DNA of 64,000 nucleotides. Source: Micromonospora sp. RP3T (lineage in GTDB: Bacteria > Actinomycetota > Actinomycetes > Mycobacteriales > Micromonosporaceae). Positions 11,642 through 21,266 of this stretch are shown in pieces. Position numbers and translations under genes: made by a program. Below the pieces are notes generated by a model. That model had not been told where the DNA came from, ran no database searches, and saw only the letters and a program-made list of their open reading frames with translations. The first letter of the stretch is position 1. Each line of letters begins with the position of its first letter. The stretch spans positions 1 to 64,000 of the forward strand of contig NZ_PYPS01000015.1 of assembly GCF_003027925.1 (NCBI RefSeq), in the 5' to 3' direction.

Positions 11642-12708
11642 ACACCCTCACCGACCGCCTCCGCCCGCTGACCGGGCACCGCCTGTTCTGGCCGGCCCTG
11701 GTGCTCGTGGTCATGATCCTCGCGAACACGGTCTACCGGCCCGGCTTTCTCGCCGTGGAGGTCAAGAGCGGCCACCTGTACGGCACCCCGATCGACATCC
11801 TCCGGTTGAGCGCGCCGCTGATCCTCGTCGCGCTCGGGATGACCCTGGTCATCGCCACCGGTGGCATCGACCTGTCCGTCGGCTCGCTCTGCGCCATCAG
11901 CGGCGCGATCGCCTGCCTGCACATCAGTGAGGCGGCCGACCCGAACAGCCCGTCCACGGTGCTCACCGCGCTGGCGCTGGCGTTCGGCGTCGCGCTGGTG
12001 CTCGGCGCGTGGAACGGGGTGCTGGTCGCGGTGATCGGCATCCAGCCCATCATCGCCACGCTGATCCTCATGGTGGCCGGCCGGGGAATCGCCCAGCTCG
12101 TCACCGAGGGCCAGATCATCACGATCAACTCCGAGCCCTACCGGGCCATCGGGCTCGGGCACTTCCTGACGCTGCCGCTGGCCATCCTGATCGCGCTCGC
12201 CGCGGCGTTGCTGGTGGCCGCGTTCACCCGGCGTACCGCGCTCGGGCTGATCGTCGAGTCGGTCGGCGGCAACGCCGAGGCCAGCCGGCTGGCCGGCATC
12301 CGGTCCCGGCGGATCGTCTTCCTCGTCTACGTGGTCAGCGCCGCGTGCGCCGCGATCGCCGGCTTCATGGTCACCGCTAACGTGTCCAGCGCGGACGGCA
12401 ACGCCGCCGGGCTCTGGATCGAACTCGACGCGATCCTCGCGGTGGTCATCGGCGGCACCTCACTGGCCGGTGGCCGGTTCTCGCTCAGCGGCACCGTCCT
12501 CGGCGCGCTGATCATCCAGACGCTGACCACCACGGTGTACGCCATGAACATTTCGCCGCAGACGTCGCTGCTGTTCAAGGCCGTCGTCGTCATCGCCGTC
12601 TGCCTCGTGCAGGCCCCGGCGTTCCGGGCCCGGTTCCGTCGCCGCCGGCGCGGCGTCGAGCCCGGCCCGGCGACCCCGCAGCGGGAGAAGGAGCAGGTGC
12701 CGGCATGA
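11638..12708 (+). CDS. ytfT: Sugar ABC transporter permease (YtfT-type)
   Basis: The 356-residue CUT2 permease has about eight to ten hydrophobic helices and the family motif [35 protein letters not shown] and VVIGGTSLAGGRF are also typical. The C-terminus ends in a basic tail (FRARFRRRRRG). It starts in the ATPase stop codon and its own stop overlaps the next permease start by four bases. Together with the next gene it should form a heterodimeric channel. Confidence 0.92.
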
Positions 12709-13697
12709 CCAGCACGTCGTTGACCACCGGCCGGTCCTGGCGGCCCAGCCTGTCCCGGCGGCACGTCCCCGTCCTGGCCACCCTCACGCTGTTGCTGGTC
12801 ATGTACGGCATCGGGGTGTCCCAGTACCGCGCCTTCTCCAATGTCCAGGTCATCTTCAACGTCTTCATCGATAACGGTTTCGTGCTCGTGGTCGCGGTCG
12901 GCATGACGTTCGTCATCCTCACCGGCGGCATCGACCTGTCCGTGGGCGCGGTGGTCGCGATGACCGCGATGGTGTCGGCCGCGCTGCTGCGCGACGGCAT
13001 GCCGGCGGCCCTGGTGCTCGTGATCGCGTTGCTCATCGGCCCGATCCTGGGGTTCCTGATGGGCTGCGCGATCCACTTCTTCGACATCCAACCGTTCATC
13101 GTCACGCTCGCCGGGATGTTCTTCGCCCGGGGCATGTGCACGTTCATCAGCGGCGCCTCGATCTCCATCACCGACGGCTTCTGGACCGGCATGTCCCAGG
13201 AGCGCATCGGCAATCCGGCCGGGAACTTCGTGTCGATAAGTGTGCTGATCGCGTTCGCGGTGGTCCTGGTGGCCGCGTACGTGCTGGCGTACACCCGGTT
13301 CGGCCGCAACGTGTACGCGGTCGGCGGCAACGCGCAGTCGGCGCTGCTGATGGGCCTGCCGGTCGGACGCACCCGGATCGCCGTCTACACCATCAGCGGG
13401 CTGTGCTCGGCGATCGGCGGCATCCTGCTGTCGTTCTACACGCTCTCCGGCGCGCCGTTGATCGCCGTCGGCATGGAGCTGGACGTGATCGCCGCGGTCG
13501 TGATCGGCGGGACCGTCCTCACCGGCGGGTCCGGCTACGTCTTCGGCACCGTTCTCGGCGTGCTGGTGCTCGGCGTCATCCAGACGCTGATCACGTTCGA
13601 CGGCAGCCTCAACTCCTGGTGGACGAAGATCGTGATCGGCGGGCTGCTCTTCGCGTTCATCCTCCTCCAGCGCCTCATCGGCATCCGGTTCAAGTGA
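12705..13697 (+). CDS. yjfF: Sugar ABC transporter permease (YjfF-type)
   Basis: The 330-residue CUT2 permease pairs with the preceding YtfT-type protein. It contains [35 protein letters not shown] and [13 protein letters not shown], the last two characteristic of YjfF. Two distinct permeases, rather than one homodimer, separate this system from the GguB-type system in the same block. It is the last transporter gene; araA begins 26 bases later and is probably cotranscribed. Confidence 0.92.
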   Translation: MTSTSLTTGRSWRPSLSRRHVPVLATLTLLLVMYGIGVSQYRAFSNVQVIFNVFIDNGFVLVVAVGMTFVILTGGIDLSVGAVVAMTAMVSAALLRDGMPAALVLVIALLIGPILGFLMGCAIHFFDIQPFIVTLAGMFFARGMCTFISGASISITDGFWTGMSQERIGNPAGNFVSISVLIAFAVVLVAAYVLAYTRFGRNVYAVGGNAQSALLMGLPVGRTRIAVYTISGLCSAIGGILLSFYTLSGAPLIAVGMELDVIAAVVIGGTVLTGGSGYVFGTVLGVLVLGVIQTLITFDGSLNSWWTKIVIGGLLFAFILLQRLIGIRFK

Positions 13698-13723
13698 CGG
13701 CTCCTAGCGCGGAAGGCAACAAC

Positions 13724-15226
13724 ATGGCAACTCACCCCCAGCCCGAGGTCTGGTTCCTCACCGGCAGCCAGGGCCTCTACGGCGAGGACACGCTCCGGCA
13801 GGTCGCCGACCAGTCCCGGGAGATCGCCGCCCGGTTGGACGCCTCGCCGGACATCCCGGTCCGGGTGTGCTGGAAGCCGGTCCTGACCTCCAGCGCGGAC
13901 ATCCTGGCCGTGTGCCGGGACGCGGCCGTGCAGGGCGCGGTCGGGGTGATCGCCTGGATGCACACGTTCTCGCCGGCGAAGATGTGGATCGCCGGGCTGG
14001 ACGCGCTGCAGACGCCGCTGCTGCACCTGCACACGCAGGCCAACGTGGCGCTGCCGTGGGACACCATCGACATGGACTTCATGAACCTGAACCAGGCCGC
14101 GCACGGCGACCGCGAGTTCGGGTACATCCAGACCCGGCTCGGGGTGGCCCGCAAGACGATCGCCGGCCACGTCACCGACCCGCGGGTGGTCGGCCGGGTG
14201 GGGGCCTGGGCCCGCGCGGCGGTCGGCTGGTCGTCGATGCGGACGCTGCGGCTGGCCCGGTTCGGCGACAACATGCGCGACGTCGCGGTGACCGAGGGGG
14301 ACAAGGTCGAGGCGGAGCTGCGGTTCGGCGTCTCGGTCAACACCTACGGCGTGAACGATCTGGTCGACGCGGTCGACGCGGTCGCCGACGCGCAGGTGGA
14401 CGACCTGGTCAAGGAGTACGACGACACCTACCGGGTGGACGCCGCGCTGCGTCCCGGCGGTGACCGGCACGACTCGCTGCGCTACGCCGCCCGCCAGGAG
14501 TTGGGTCTGCGCGCGTTCCTGGACACCGGCGGCTTCCGCGCGTTCACCACGAACTTCGAGGACCTGGGCGGCCTGCGCCAGCTTCCCGGCATCGCGGTGC
14601 AGCGGCTGATGGCCGAGGGGTACGGCTTCGGCGGGGAAGGGGACTGGAAGACCTCCGTGCTGGTCCGGACGCTGAAGGCGATGGCCGTCGGCGTCGAGGG
14701 CGGCACGTCCTTCATGGAGGACTACACCTACGACCTGACGTTCGGGCACGAGCTGGTGCTCGGCGCGCACATGCTGGAGGTGTGCCCGAGCATCGCCGCG
14801 GACGTGCCGACGGCGGAGGTGCACCCGCTGGGCATCGGTGGGCGGGAGGACCCGGTCCGGCTGGTCTTCAACGCAGCGTCCGGCCCGGCGGTGGTGCTCG
14901 GCATGGCCGACATGGGGGAGCGGTTCCGGCTGGTGGCCAACGTGGTCGACGTGGTGCCGCCGCCGCAGCCGTTGCGCCGGCTGCCGGTGGCCCGCGCGGT
15001 CTGGCGGCCCCGGCCGGACCTGTCCGGTTCGGCGGAGGCGTGGATCACGGCGGGCGCGCCGCACCACACCGTGCTCTCCCAGGCGGTGGGTGTGGAGGAG
15101 CTGCGCGATCTGGCCGCGATGACGCGTACCGAGCTGGTGGTCATCGACGGCGACACCGAGGCGCACCGCTTCGCCGACGAGCTGCGCTGGAACCAGGCGT
15201 ACTACCGGCTCGCCCGCGGATTCTGA
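13724..15226 (+). CDS. araA: L-arabinose isomerase
   Basis: The 500-residue protein has the standard AraA length and converts L-arabinose to L-ribulose. The start reads [23 protein letters not shown], the family hallmark. Mn-binding glutamate and histidine residues are expected in [17 protein letters not shown] and [25 protein letters not shown] is also diagnostic. It completes the araBAD pathway, here ordered araB-araD-transporter-araA. The gene is followed by about 345 bases before the regulator. Confidence 0.96.
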   Translation: MATHPQPEVWFLTGSQGLYGEDTLRQVADQSREIAARLDASPDIPVRVCWKPVLTSSADILAVCRDAAVQGAVGVIAWMHTFSPAKMWIAGLDALQTPLLHLHTQANVALPWDTIDMDFMNLNQAAHGDREFGYIQTRLGVARKTIAGHVTDPRVVGRVGAWARAAVGWSSMRTLRLARFGDNMRDVAVTEGDKVEAELRFGVSVNTYGVNDLVDAVDAVADAQVDDLVKEYDDTYRVDAALRPGGDRHDSLRYAARQELGLRAFLDTGGFRAFTTNFEDLGGLRQLPGIAVQRLMAEGYGFGGEGDWKTSVLVRTLKAMAVGVEGGTSFMEDYTYDLTFGHELVLGAHMLEVCPSIAADVPTAEVHPLGIGGREDPVRLVFNAASGPAVVLGMADMGERFRLVANVVDVVPPPQPLRRLPVARAVWRPRPDLSGSAEAWITAGAPHHTVLSQAVGVEELRDLAAMTRTELVVIDGDTEAHRFADELRWNQAYYRLARGF

Positions 15227-15571
15227 CCGGGCCGGCAGTTCTGCACCGGAAACCGGTTCGGTCGCCGTGACGCGGGTCACCATTTTCCGCGCCCGACGCG
15301 TCGGAGAATTGCCCGGGGTGGGGTGCCGGCACTCGCCGGAAATGCCCCACCCCGGTCCTCCGACCGGTCCGGAGCTGCGGCTTCCCCGTGGTCGCCAGGA
15401 ATGGAGAATGGGCTCGTCGTCAATTCTCCGATAATCCGACAGGATGACGCGAACGGTGGATCGACCGTACCGTGACCGGTGGGACAACTGGCGTAGACTG
15501 TCGCCACCCGGGCCGGCCGGTCGACGTCGACCCGGTTCGGCCACGTGGGCAGTGGCGAAAGTGAGGTGGCC

Positions 15572-16576
15572 GTGCGCGGTCCTGCGATGACGGACGTGGC
15601 ACGCCTCGCCGGCGTCTCGCACCAGACGGTCTCCCGGGTGTTGAACGGGCATCCCAACGTGCGGGAGCAGACCCGACTGCGGGTCCAGGCGGCGATCACC
15701 GAACTCGGCTACCGACCCAACCGCGCGGCCCGCGCGCTGGTCACCGGCCGATCCCAGGTGATCGGCGTGGTAGCGCAGAACACCACGCTCTACGGTCCGG
15801 CCTCGCTGCTGGCCGCGCTGGAGCAGACCGCCGCCGAGGCCGGCTTCGCGGTCAGCGTCGGCAGCGTCAGCGACCTCGACCACCGGTCCATCTCGGCCGC
15901 GGTGGAGCGTCACCTCGCGCACCGGGTGGCCGGCATCGTGGTGATCGCGCCGGTCGAGTCGGCCGGCGAGGCACTGGAACGGCTGCCCCACGACGTGCCG
16001 CTGGTGACCGTCGACGGCGATCCGCGCCGGCCGATCCCGCTGGTGACGGTGGACCAGGTGGCCGGTGCCCGGGCCGCCACCCAGCACCTGCTCGACGCCG
16101 GGCACCGCACGGTCTGGCACGTGTCCGGCCCGTCGGACTGGTTCGACAGCGCCGGCCGGATCGAGGGCTGGCGCGAGGCACTGCGGCTCGCCGGCGCCGA
16201 GGTGCCGCCGCTGGTCCCGGCGGACTGGTCGGCTGCGGCGGGCTACCGGTGCGGTCAGATGCTGGCCCGGATGCCGGAGGTCACCGCCGTCTTCACCGCC
16301 AACGACCACCTGGCGCTCGGTGTGCTGCGGGCGTTGCACGAGCACGGCCGGCGGGTGCCGGACGACATCAGCGTGGTCGGTTTCGACGACGTGCCCGAGG
16401 CGGCCTACTTCATCCCGCCGCTGACCACCGTGCGGCCCGACTTCGGGGCGGTGGCCCGGGCGAGCCTCGATCTGCTGCTGACCCAGATCGAGTCCGCCAG
16501 TGTCGGGCCGCTGCGGCAGACCATCGCGCCGGCGCTGGTCCCGCGCCGCAGCGTCGGCCCACCCCCGGTGCGCTGA
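15572..16576 (+). CDS. LacI-family transcriptional regulator, probable arabinose regulon repressor
   Basis: The 334-residue protein starts with a LacI helix-turn-helix (MTDVARLAGVSHQTVSRVLNG, hinge GYRPNRAARAL) and has a periplasmic-binding-like ligand domain ending in VVGFDDVPEAAYFIPPLTTVRPDF. GTG 15572 is preferred because GAGG lies at 15563-15566; GTG 15545 would add nine unlikely residues. Lying directly after araA, in a block with repeated LacI-type palindromes before both transporter operons and before GH54, it is the obvious candidate to bind them, with arabinose or a related sugar as inducer. That role is inferred. Confidence 0.88.
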   Translation: MRGPAMTDVARLAGVSHQTVSRVLNGHPNVREQTRLRVQAAITELGYRPNRAARALVTGRSQVIGVVAQNTTLYGPASLLAALEQTAAEAGFAVSVGSVSDLDHRSISAAVERHLAHRVAGIVVIAPVESAGEALERLPHDVPLVTVDGDPRRPIPLVTVDQVAGARAATQHLLDAGHRTVWHVSGPSDWFDSAGRIEGWREALRLAGAEVPPLVPADWSAAAGYRCGQMLARMPEVTAVFTANDHLALGVLRALHEHGRRVPDDISVVGFDDVPEAAYFIPPLTTVRPDFGAVARASLDLLLTQIESASVGPLRQTIAPALVPRRSVGPPPVR

Positions 16577-16682
16577 GCCTCGCCCCCGCTGCGCTGAGCG
16601 GTTCTCGGCCCACCCCGGCCCCGCGTCGCGCCGGGGCGTCCGCCGGGCGCGTCCGATCAGCCGGCCCGCGCGGCGGGGCGGA

Positions 16683-16720
16683 GCCGTCGCCGCCGGGTCG
16701 CCCGGCCCGGCGGCGACGGC
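16683..16720. terminator. Bidirectional terminator between convergent regulator and GH127 genes
   Basis: Perfect 15-bp arms (16683-16697 and 16706-16720) with an 8-base loop, midway between the + strand regulator end and the - strand GH127 end. Confidence 0.65.
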
Positions 16721-16765
16721 GTCACCACGGAGGTACGCGGGGCGGGGCGCCGCGTACCCCGAGTC

Positions 16766-19522
16766 TCAGACGAAGCGCCAGCGCTGGTGCGCGGCGCCGG
16801 AGTCGTCGCCGAGCACGGCCTGTGCCCCCTGGCTGCCGGAGCCGCCGCTCAGGCCGAGCACCCGACCGCCGTTCGCGCACTGGATCCGGAAGTAGCCGTT
16901 CCCGCCGTGGCGCAGCCGCCAGCGGTGGTCGGCGGCGCCGTTGTCGGCCCACTGGACGATCCGCGCGCCGGCGGCGGAGGAGCCGCCCTCGACGCCGAGC
17001 ACCCGGCCGCTGTTCGAGTTGCGCAGCCGCAGGTAGCCGCCGGTGTCCACGAGCGCGGTCCAGAGGTGGTCGGCGGTGCCGGAGTCGCCCCACTGGATGA
17101 CCAGTCCGCCGTCGGCGGTGGACATGTCCTGCACGCCGAGCACGAGCCCGCTGCCGAGGTTCTGGAGCCGCCGGGCGCCGTTGGGCAGGAAACGCCACTG
17201 GTTGTCCGCGCCGCCGTTGTCCGGATCCTGCACCGCCGTCGCGCCCTGCGCGGTCGAGCCGCCGGAGATGCCGAGCAGCTTGCCGCTGTTGACGTTGCGC
17301 AGCTTGTGGGTGCCGTCGCCGACGTCGACCACGGTCCAGAGGTGGTCGGCGGTGCCGTTGTCGGCCCACTGGAGGATCCGCGCGTTGTCGGTGGTGGACA
17401 TGTTCTCCACACCGAGCACCTTGCCGCTGTTGACGTTGCGGAGTTTCAGCGCCGACCCGTCGACCAGGAGCTGCCAGTCGTGGTCGGCGGTGCCGGTGTC
17501 GCCCCACTGGAGGGCCAGCCCGCCGTCGGCGGTGGACATGTTCTGGATGCCCAGCACGAGCCCGCTGGCGACGTTGGCCAGCCGGAAGCTCGCCTCGCCG
17601 CCACCGCCGCCGCCCGTGCCGGCCCGCCAGTAGACCGTGTAGTTGAACCCGTGCGCGTCGTAGAACGGTCCGAGGTTGACGGCGGCGCCGTTCGCGGTGG
17701 CGGTGAACGCCAGCGAGCCGCCCCCGGTCCGGGTGACCGAGGCGACGTCCAGCGTCGGCAGCGCGCTCAGCGTGGCGTTGCCGTAGTTGCCGGAGAGCAC
17801 CACCGGCCCGTACATGACCGCCTGGACCGCCGCGTCGTCGTTGGCGGCCATCGTGGTCACGCGCATCGGCAGGCGGACCGTGACCACGTCCCCGGCGGCC
17901 CAGTCGCGGGTCAGCACGGCGTAGCTGCCGGGCGTGGTGGCGATGCCCTGCGCCGTGCCGTTGACGCTGACGGTCGCTCCGGTGGTCCACGACGGGATCC
18001 GGATCCGCATCGTCCACGACCCGGCCACCGAGCCGGTGACGGTGAGCGTCGTGGTGTCCGAGACCGGGTACGAGGTGCTCTGGGTGACCGTGATGCCGCG
18101 CTGGCTCCAGGTGAGCACCGAGGGCAGGAACAGGTTGACGGTCAGCGTGGTGCCGTTGTGGTAGTAGATGCCGTCGGCCAGGTTGGTGTTGGTCTCCAGC
18201 CCGGTGCCCTGGCAGCACCAGAAGGAGTTGTAGTCGGTGCTCCAGGTGCCGCCGCCCCAGGCCGGGCCGACCCCGCGTCGACCGCCCGGGTTCAGCGGGG
18301 TGAAGTACGTGACGTGGCCGTGGCTGTCGGCCGGGTTCTGCTGGCCGATCATGTGGTTGAGCAGCGCCCGCTCGTAGAAGTCGACGTATCCGACCCGGTC
18401 GGGGTCGAGCTGCCACAGCTCCCGGGTCAGCTTGAGCATGTTGTAGGTGTTGCACGCCTCGCAGGTGTCGTTGCGCAGGTAGCCGGCGATGGCGTTGGGC
18501 GCGCGGAAGTGCTCGGCCTGGCTGTTGCCGCCGATGGCGTACGTGTGCGCGCCGACGGTGATGGTCCAGGCGTTGGTCGCGATGTCGCGGTAGCGGGTGG
18601 TGCCGGTGGCCTTGTACTCCCGGGCCGCGCCGATCCACTTCGGCACCTGGGTGTTCGCGTGCAGTCCGTTGAGCTGGTCGGAGTTCGACGCGAGCGGGTT
18701 GAACACCGCGGCGTGGTCGAAGCGCTGCGCCGTGGTCAGCCATCGGGCGTCGCCGGTCTGCTGGTAGAGGTCGGTGAGCACCGCGTTCATGCCGCCGAAC
18801 TCGGTGCCGAGCATGGCCTGCATCTGGGCCGAGGTGAGCCGGCCGGTGCGCTGGTCGACCCAGCCGGCGAGCGCCAGCAGCACGTCGCGGGCCTGGGTGC
18901 TGCCGATCAGGCGCCACACGTCGAGCAGGCCGGCCAGCGTCTTGTGGACGCAGTAGTACGGCACGTTGCCGTTGCTCAGCGTCCGGGCCTCCAGCGCGGC
19001 GAAGTCGGACTCTCCGAAGCCGGACAGGTAGCCGGCGCTGAAGCCGGCCGCGCCGTTGTTGGCCTGGCACTTCGCCAGCTCGGCGACCATGGTGACCGCC
19101 TTGTCCCGGCAGGTGGTGTCGCCGGTCACCGCCCAGGCCTGCGCCCAGGCGGTCAGGAAGTGGCCCTGCATGTGGGTGCGGAACGGGAAGTTCGGCGCGT
19201 CCCAGCCACCGTTGGCGGCGGCCCCGGCGGTGGAGAGCCGGTGGTTGGCGCGGAAGTTGTAGAGCAGCCGGTTGACGTCGACGAAACGCAGGTAGGCCAG
19301 CGTGCGGTTCTGGTTGTCCAGCCAGCGGCTCGCGGTCAGCCGTACCTGGCCGGGGTCGAACGCGTACGCGGAGACGCCGATGTCCGGGCGGGCCGGGGCC
19401 AGCGCCGCGCCGGCCGCGCCACCGCCGGTGAGGGAACCGACGGCGGCGCCGGCGGTGGCCGCGACGGCGGTCGCGCCGGTCGCCTGCAGGAGCAGCCGGC
19501 GGTTCATGAGGGGAGCGGGCAT
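16766..19522 (-). CDS. Secreted GH127-type beta-L-arabinofuranosidase with C-terminal ricin-type modules
   Basis: The 918-residue protein begins with a twin-arginine-like signal (MNRRLLLQATGATAVAATAG). Residues about 45-620 form a GH127/DUF1680 catalytic domain. The zinc site and nucleophile of this family appear as Glu355 and Cys357 in CEACNTYN and the Cys436-Cys437 pair in FWCCQGTG, closely matching the spacing known for HypBA1 of Bifidobacterium. From about 640 to the end are six repeats of about 45 residues of the form LRNVNSGKVLGVENMSTxD..QWADNGTADHLW, two ricin-B-like lectin domains. It should release terminal beta-linked L-arabinofuranose outside the cell. The upstream GGAGG supports the start. 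It follows GH54 by 64 bases on the same strand. Confidence 0.88.
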   Translation of the reverse strand: MPAPLMNRRLLLQATGATAVAATAGAAVGSLTGGGAAGAALAPARPDIGVSAYAFDPGQVRLTASRWLDNQNRTLAYLRFVDVNRLLYNFRANHRLSTAGAAANGGWDAPNFPFRTHMQGHFLTAWAQAWAVTGDTTCRDKAVTMVAELAKCQANNGAAGFSAGYLSGFGESDFAALEARTLSNGNVPYYCVHKTLAGLLDVWRLIGSTQARDVLLALAGWVDQRTGRLTSAQMQAMLGTEFGGMNAVLTDLYQQTGDARWLTTAQRFDHAAVFNPLASNSDQLNGLHANTQVPKWIGAAREYKATGTTRYRDIATNAWTITVGAHTYAIGGNSQAEHFRAPNAIAGYLRNDTCEACNTYNMLKLTRELWQLDPDRVGYVDFYERALLNHMIGQQNPADSHGHVTYFTPLNPGGRRGVGPAWGGGTWSTDYNSFWCCQGTGLETNTNLADGIYYHNGTTLTVNLFLPSVLTWSQRGITVTQSTSYPVSDTTTLTVTGSVAGSWTMRIRIPSWTTGATVSVNGTAQGIATTPGSYAVLTRDWAAGDVVTVRLPMRVTTMAANDDAAVQAVMYGPVVLSGNYGNATLSALPTLDVASVTRTGGGSLAFTATANGAAVNLGPFYDAHGFNYTVYWRAGTGGGGGGEASFRLANVASGLVLGIQNMSTADGGLALQWGDTGTADHDWQLLVDGSALKLRNVNSGKVLGVENMSTTDNARILQWADNGTADHLWTVVDVGDGTHKLRNVNSGKLLGISGGSTAQGATAVQDPDNGGADNQWRFLPNGARRLQNLGSGLVLGVQDMSTADGGLVIQWGDSGTADHLWTALVDTGGYLRLRNSNSGRVLGVEGGSSAAGARIVQWADNGAADHRWRLRHGGNGYFRIQCANGGRVLGLSGGSGSQGAQAVLGDDSGAAHQRWRFV

Positions 19523-19551
19523 GCGAAGCCTCCGGGACGGGAGTACGGGGT

Positions 19552-19581
19552 CGGCCGGGCGGGCCGTCGCCCGCCCGGCCG
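19552..19581 (-). terminator. Intercistronic hairpin between GH54 and GH127 genes
   Basis: 13-bp perfect arms with a 4-base loop, 5 bases after the GH54 stop and 29 bases before the GH127 start. Likely a partial terminator or mRNA stabiliser. Confidence 0.6.
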
Positions 19582-19586
19582 CCGGA

Positions 19587-21065
19587 TCAGTTGCGCAGGT
19601 TCCACTGCTGGTTGGCGCCGCCGTTGCAGGTCCAGAGCGCGACCTTGGTGCCGTTCGCGGTGCCCTGGCTGGTGGCGTCGAGGCAGAGCCCGGACTGGGC
19701 GCTGCTGATGGTGCCGTTGCCGTTGAGGTTCCACTGCTGGTTGGCCTGGCCGTTGCAGTCCCAGATGATGGCCCGGGTGCCGGCGGTGGTCCCGGACGCC
19801 TCGGCGTCGAGGCACTTGTTGCCGTACACCTGGAGTTGCCGGGCGGCGGTGTAGGTCCAGCGCTGCATGGTGCCGCCCCAGCAGTCCCAGAGCTGCACCT
19901 GGGTGCCGTTGGCGGTGCTGCCGTTCGGCACGTCGACGCAGCGGCCCGACTGGCCGCCGACGATCTCCACGTTCTGCCGGCTGCCGCCGGTGGCCGCCGC
20001 GTAGCCGGCGGCGGTGATGTTGGCCTGGACCGCGTTCTCGGTGGCGTCGGTCGGGTAGCCGGAGGTCATCACGCCCTCGTAGAACGTGCCGGCGGAGCCG
20101 TGGCTGTTGTCGCCGCCGATGCCGAGGATGATCGCGCCCTCCTTCTTCATCGGGTTGTAGCCGGGCGCGTTGGGGCGGGGCCCGTTGTAGTACGTGGACA
20201 GCCCGCCGGACTGCGCGTTGCCGCCCCGGATGGCCCAGTGGTTCGGCTCGCCCTTGACGATCGCGGTCAGGAACCGGTGGCTCACCGACGGGTCGTTGGC
20301 GTTGTAGCCGGGATTGACGCCGGAGAAGAGGCCGTTCTCCAGGTCCGCCATGATCCAGGGGCCGTTGCCGGTGCCGTAGCCCCAGACCTTGATGTTGCCG
20401 AAGTAGATGGCTTCCATGGTGCCGTTGCCGTTGTCGCGGCTGTTGGTTTCGGCGTTGCCGTAGTCGAAGCAGCAGCCGCCGTTGTAGTGGGTGCCGTCGA
20501 AGATGGCGTACATGCCCTCGGGTTGGTCGCCCTTGGCGATGCCGTTCGTGGTGTTGTCGCGGTAGCCGGTGCCGGGCGCCACGAACACCCCGTACGCCTT
20601 GCGGCCGTTCAGCGTGACCGGGGCGAGGGTGGCGTCGGCGAGGTTGTCGTAGCCGCCGGCCGCCGGGCCGGAGAACCCGCCGGGCGGGGCCTGGGTCAGG
20701 TGGTTGCCGCGGCCGGACTGGTCGTAGATGACGCTGATCAGGCAGCTCGTGTTGGCGCAGAACGCATCCTGGGTGGCGGCGTTCGCCACGTCGCCGGCGG
20801 CGAGCGGGGCGACGTCGCGGGTGGTGTTGTCGGACGCCCGGCGCAGCTGGTAGAGCGGCCCGGCGTAGGCGCCGTACAGCGCGCGGGTGGTGCTGTGCGC
20901 GGCCACGCAGGGCGTGCCGCCGGCGGCGTAGATGTCGCAGGGGCCGGTGCCGGCGGCGCGCGCCGGGGACGCGTCCGGGGCGAGCACGGACGCGGTCACG
21001 GCGACCAGCAGGGCCAGGGGGGCGAGTGCGACCGTCAGGCGACGACGGGTGGTGGTGGGGTCCAT
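19587..21065 (-). CDS. Secreted GH54 alpha-L-arabinofuranosidase with ricin-type (CBM13-like) module
   Basis: The 492-residue protein has a signal peptide ending near ASPARAAGTG, a GH54 catalytic domain (residues about 38-360) and a C-terminal ricin-B domain with three QxW-type repeats. The catalytic domain is strikingly like fungal AbfB: CDIYAAGGTPCVAAHSTTRA, YDQSGRGNHLTQAPPGGFSG, GGCCFDYGNAETNSRD and KKEGAIILGIGGDNS. Nucleophile Glu243 (DLENGLFSG) and acid Asp319 (GGDNS) are 76 residues apart, as in the Aspergillus enzyme (E221/D297). The fungal CBM42 is replaced by a ricin-type domain. It should cut arabinose side chains from arabinan and arabinoxylan. ATG 21065 follows GGAGGAGG. LacI-type palindromes lie upstream. 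Confidence 0.9.
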   Translation of the reverse strand: MDPTTTRRRLTVALAPLALLVAVTASVLAPDASPARAAGTGPCDIYAAGGTPCVAAHSTTRALYGAYAGPLYQLRRASDNTTRDVAPLAAGDVANAATQDAFCANTSCLISVIYDQSGRGNHLTQAPPGGFSGPAAGGYDNLADATLAPVTLNGRKAYGVFVAPGTGYRDNTTNGIAKGDQPEGMYAIFDGTHYNGGCCFDYGNAETNSRDNGNGTMEAIYFGNIKVWGYGTGNGPWIMADLENGLFSGVNPGYNANDPSVSHRFLTAIVKGEPNHWAIRGGNAQSGGLSTYYNGPRPNAPGYNPMKKEGAIILGIGGDNSHGSAGTFYEGVMTSGYPTDATENAVQANITAAGYAAATGGSRQNVEIVGGQSGRCVDVPNGSTANGTQVQLWDCWGGTMQRWTYTAARQLQVYGNKCLDAEASGTTAGTRAIIWDCNGQANQQWNLNGNGTISSAQSGLCLDATSQGTANGTKVALWTCNGGANQQWNLRN

Positions 21066-21095
21066 CGATCCTCCTCCGACGGAGATGACGACCAA

Positions 21096-21110
21096 GTTAA
21101 CGCTAACAAT
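21096..21110 (-). promoter_or_regulatory. LacI-type operator upstream of GH54
   Basis: On the minus strand this reads ATTGTTAGCGTTAAC, containing the perfect 12-bp near-palindrome GTTAGCGTTAAC. It is 31 bases before the GH54 start and resembles the araB operators. A minus-strand TTGACA (21141-21146) may be part of the promoter. Confidence 0.6.
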
Positions 21111-21179
21111 CGCCCTTAGCGTGGCGTTTACATAGTCGGCTGTCAACGCTTCGTTGGCGGGTGAGATCAACGAGCAACG

Positions 21180-21197
21180 ATGTTAGCGCTCTCAACA
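21180..21197. promoter_or_regulatory. Second LacI-type palindrome in the GH54 / peptidase divergent region
   Basis: ATGTTAGCGCTCTCAACA carries TGTTAGCGC and an inverted TGTTGA half. It lies about 115 bases upstream of GH54 and directly before the -35 of the divergent peptidase gene, so it could serve either. Confidence 0.45.
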
Positions 21198-21226
21198 TTG
21201 TCGCTGCGGCATGGATGCCGTACGCT
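21198..21226 (+). promoter_or_regulatory. Promoter of the first cyanophycinase-like gene
   Basis: TTGTCG (21198-21203), 17 bases, TACGCT (21221-21226), 40 bases before the start codon. Confidence 0.5.
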
Positions 21227-21266
21227 CTGCTCGCGGCCCGCCCTCACGGTTCTGTGAGGAGCAACC

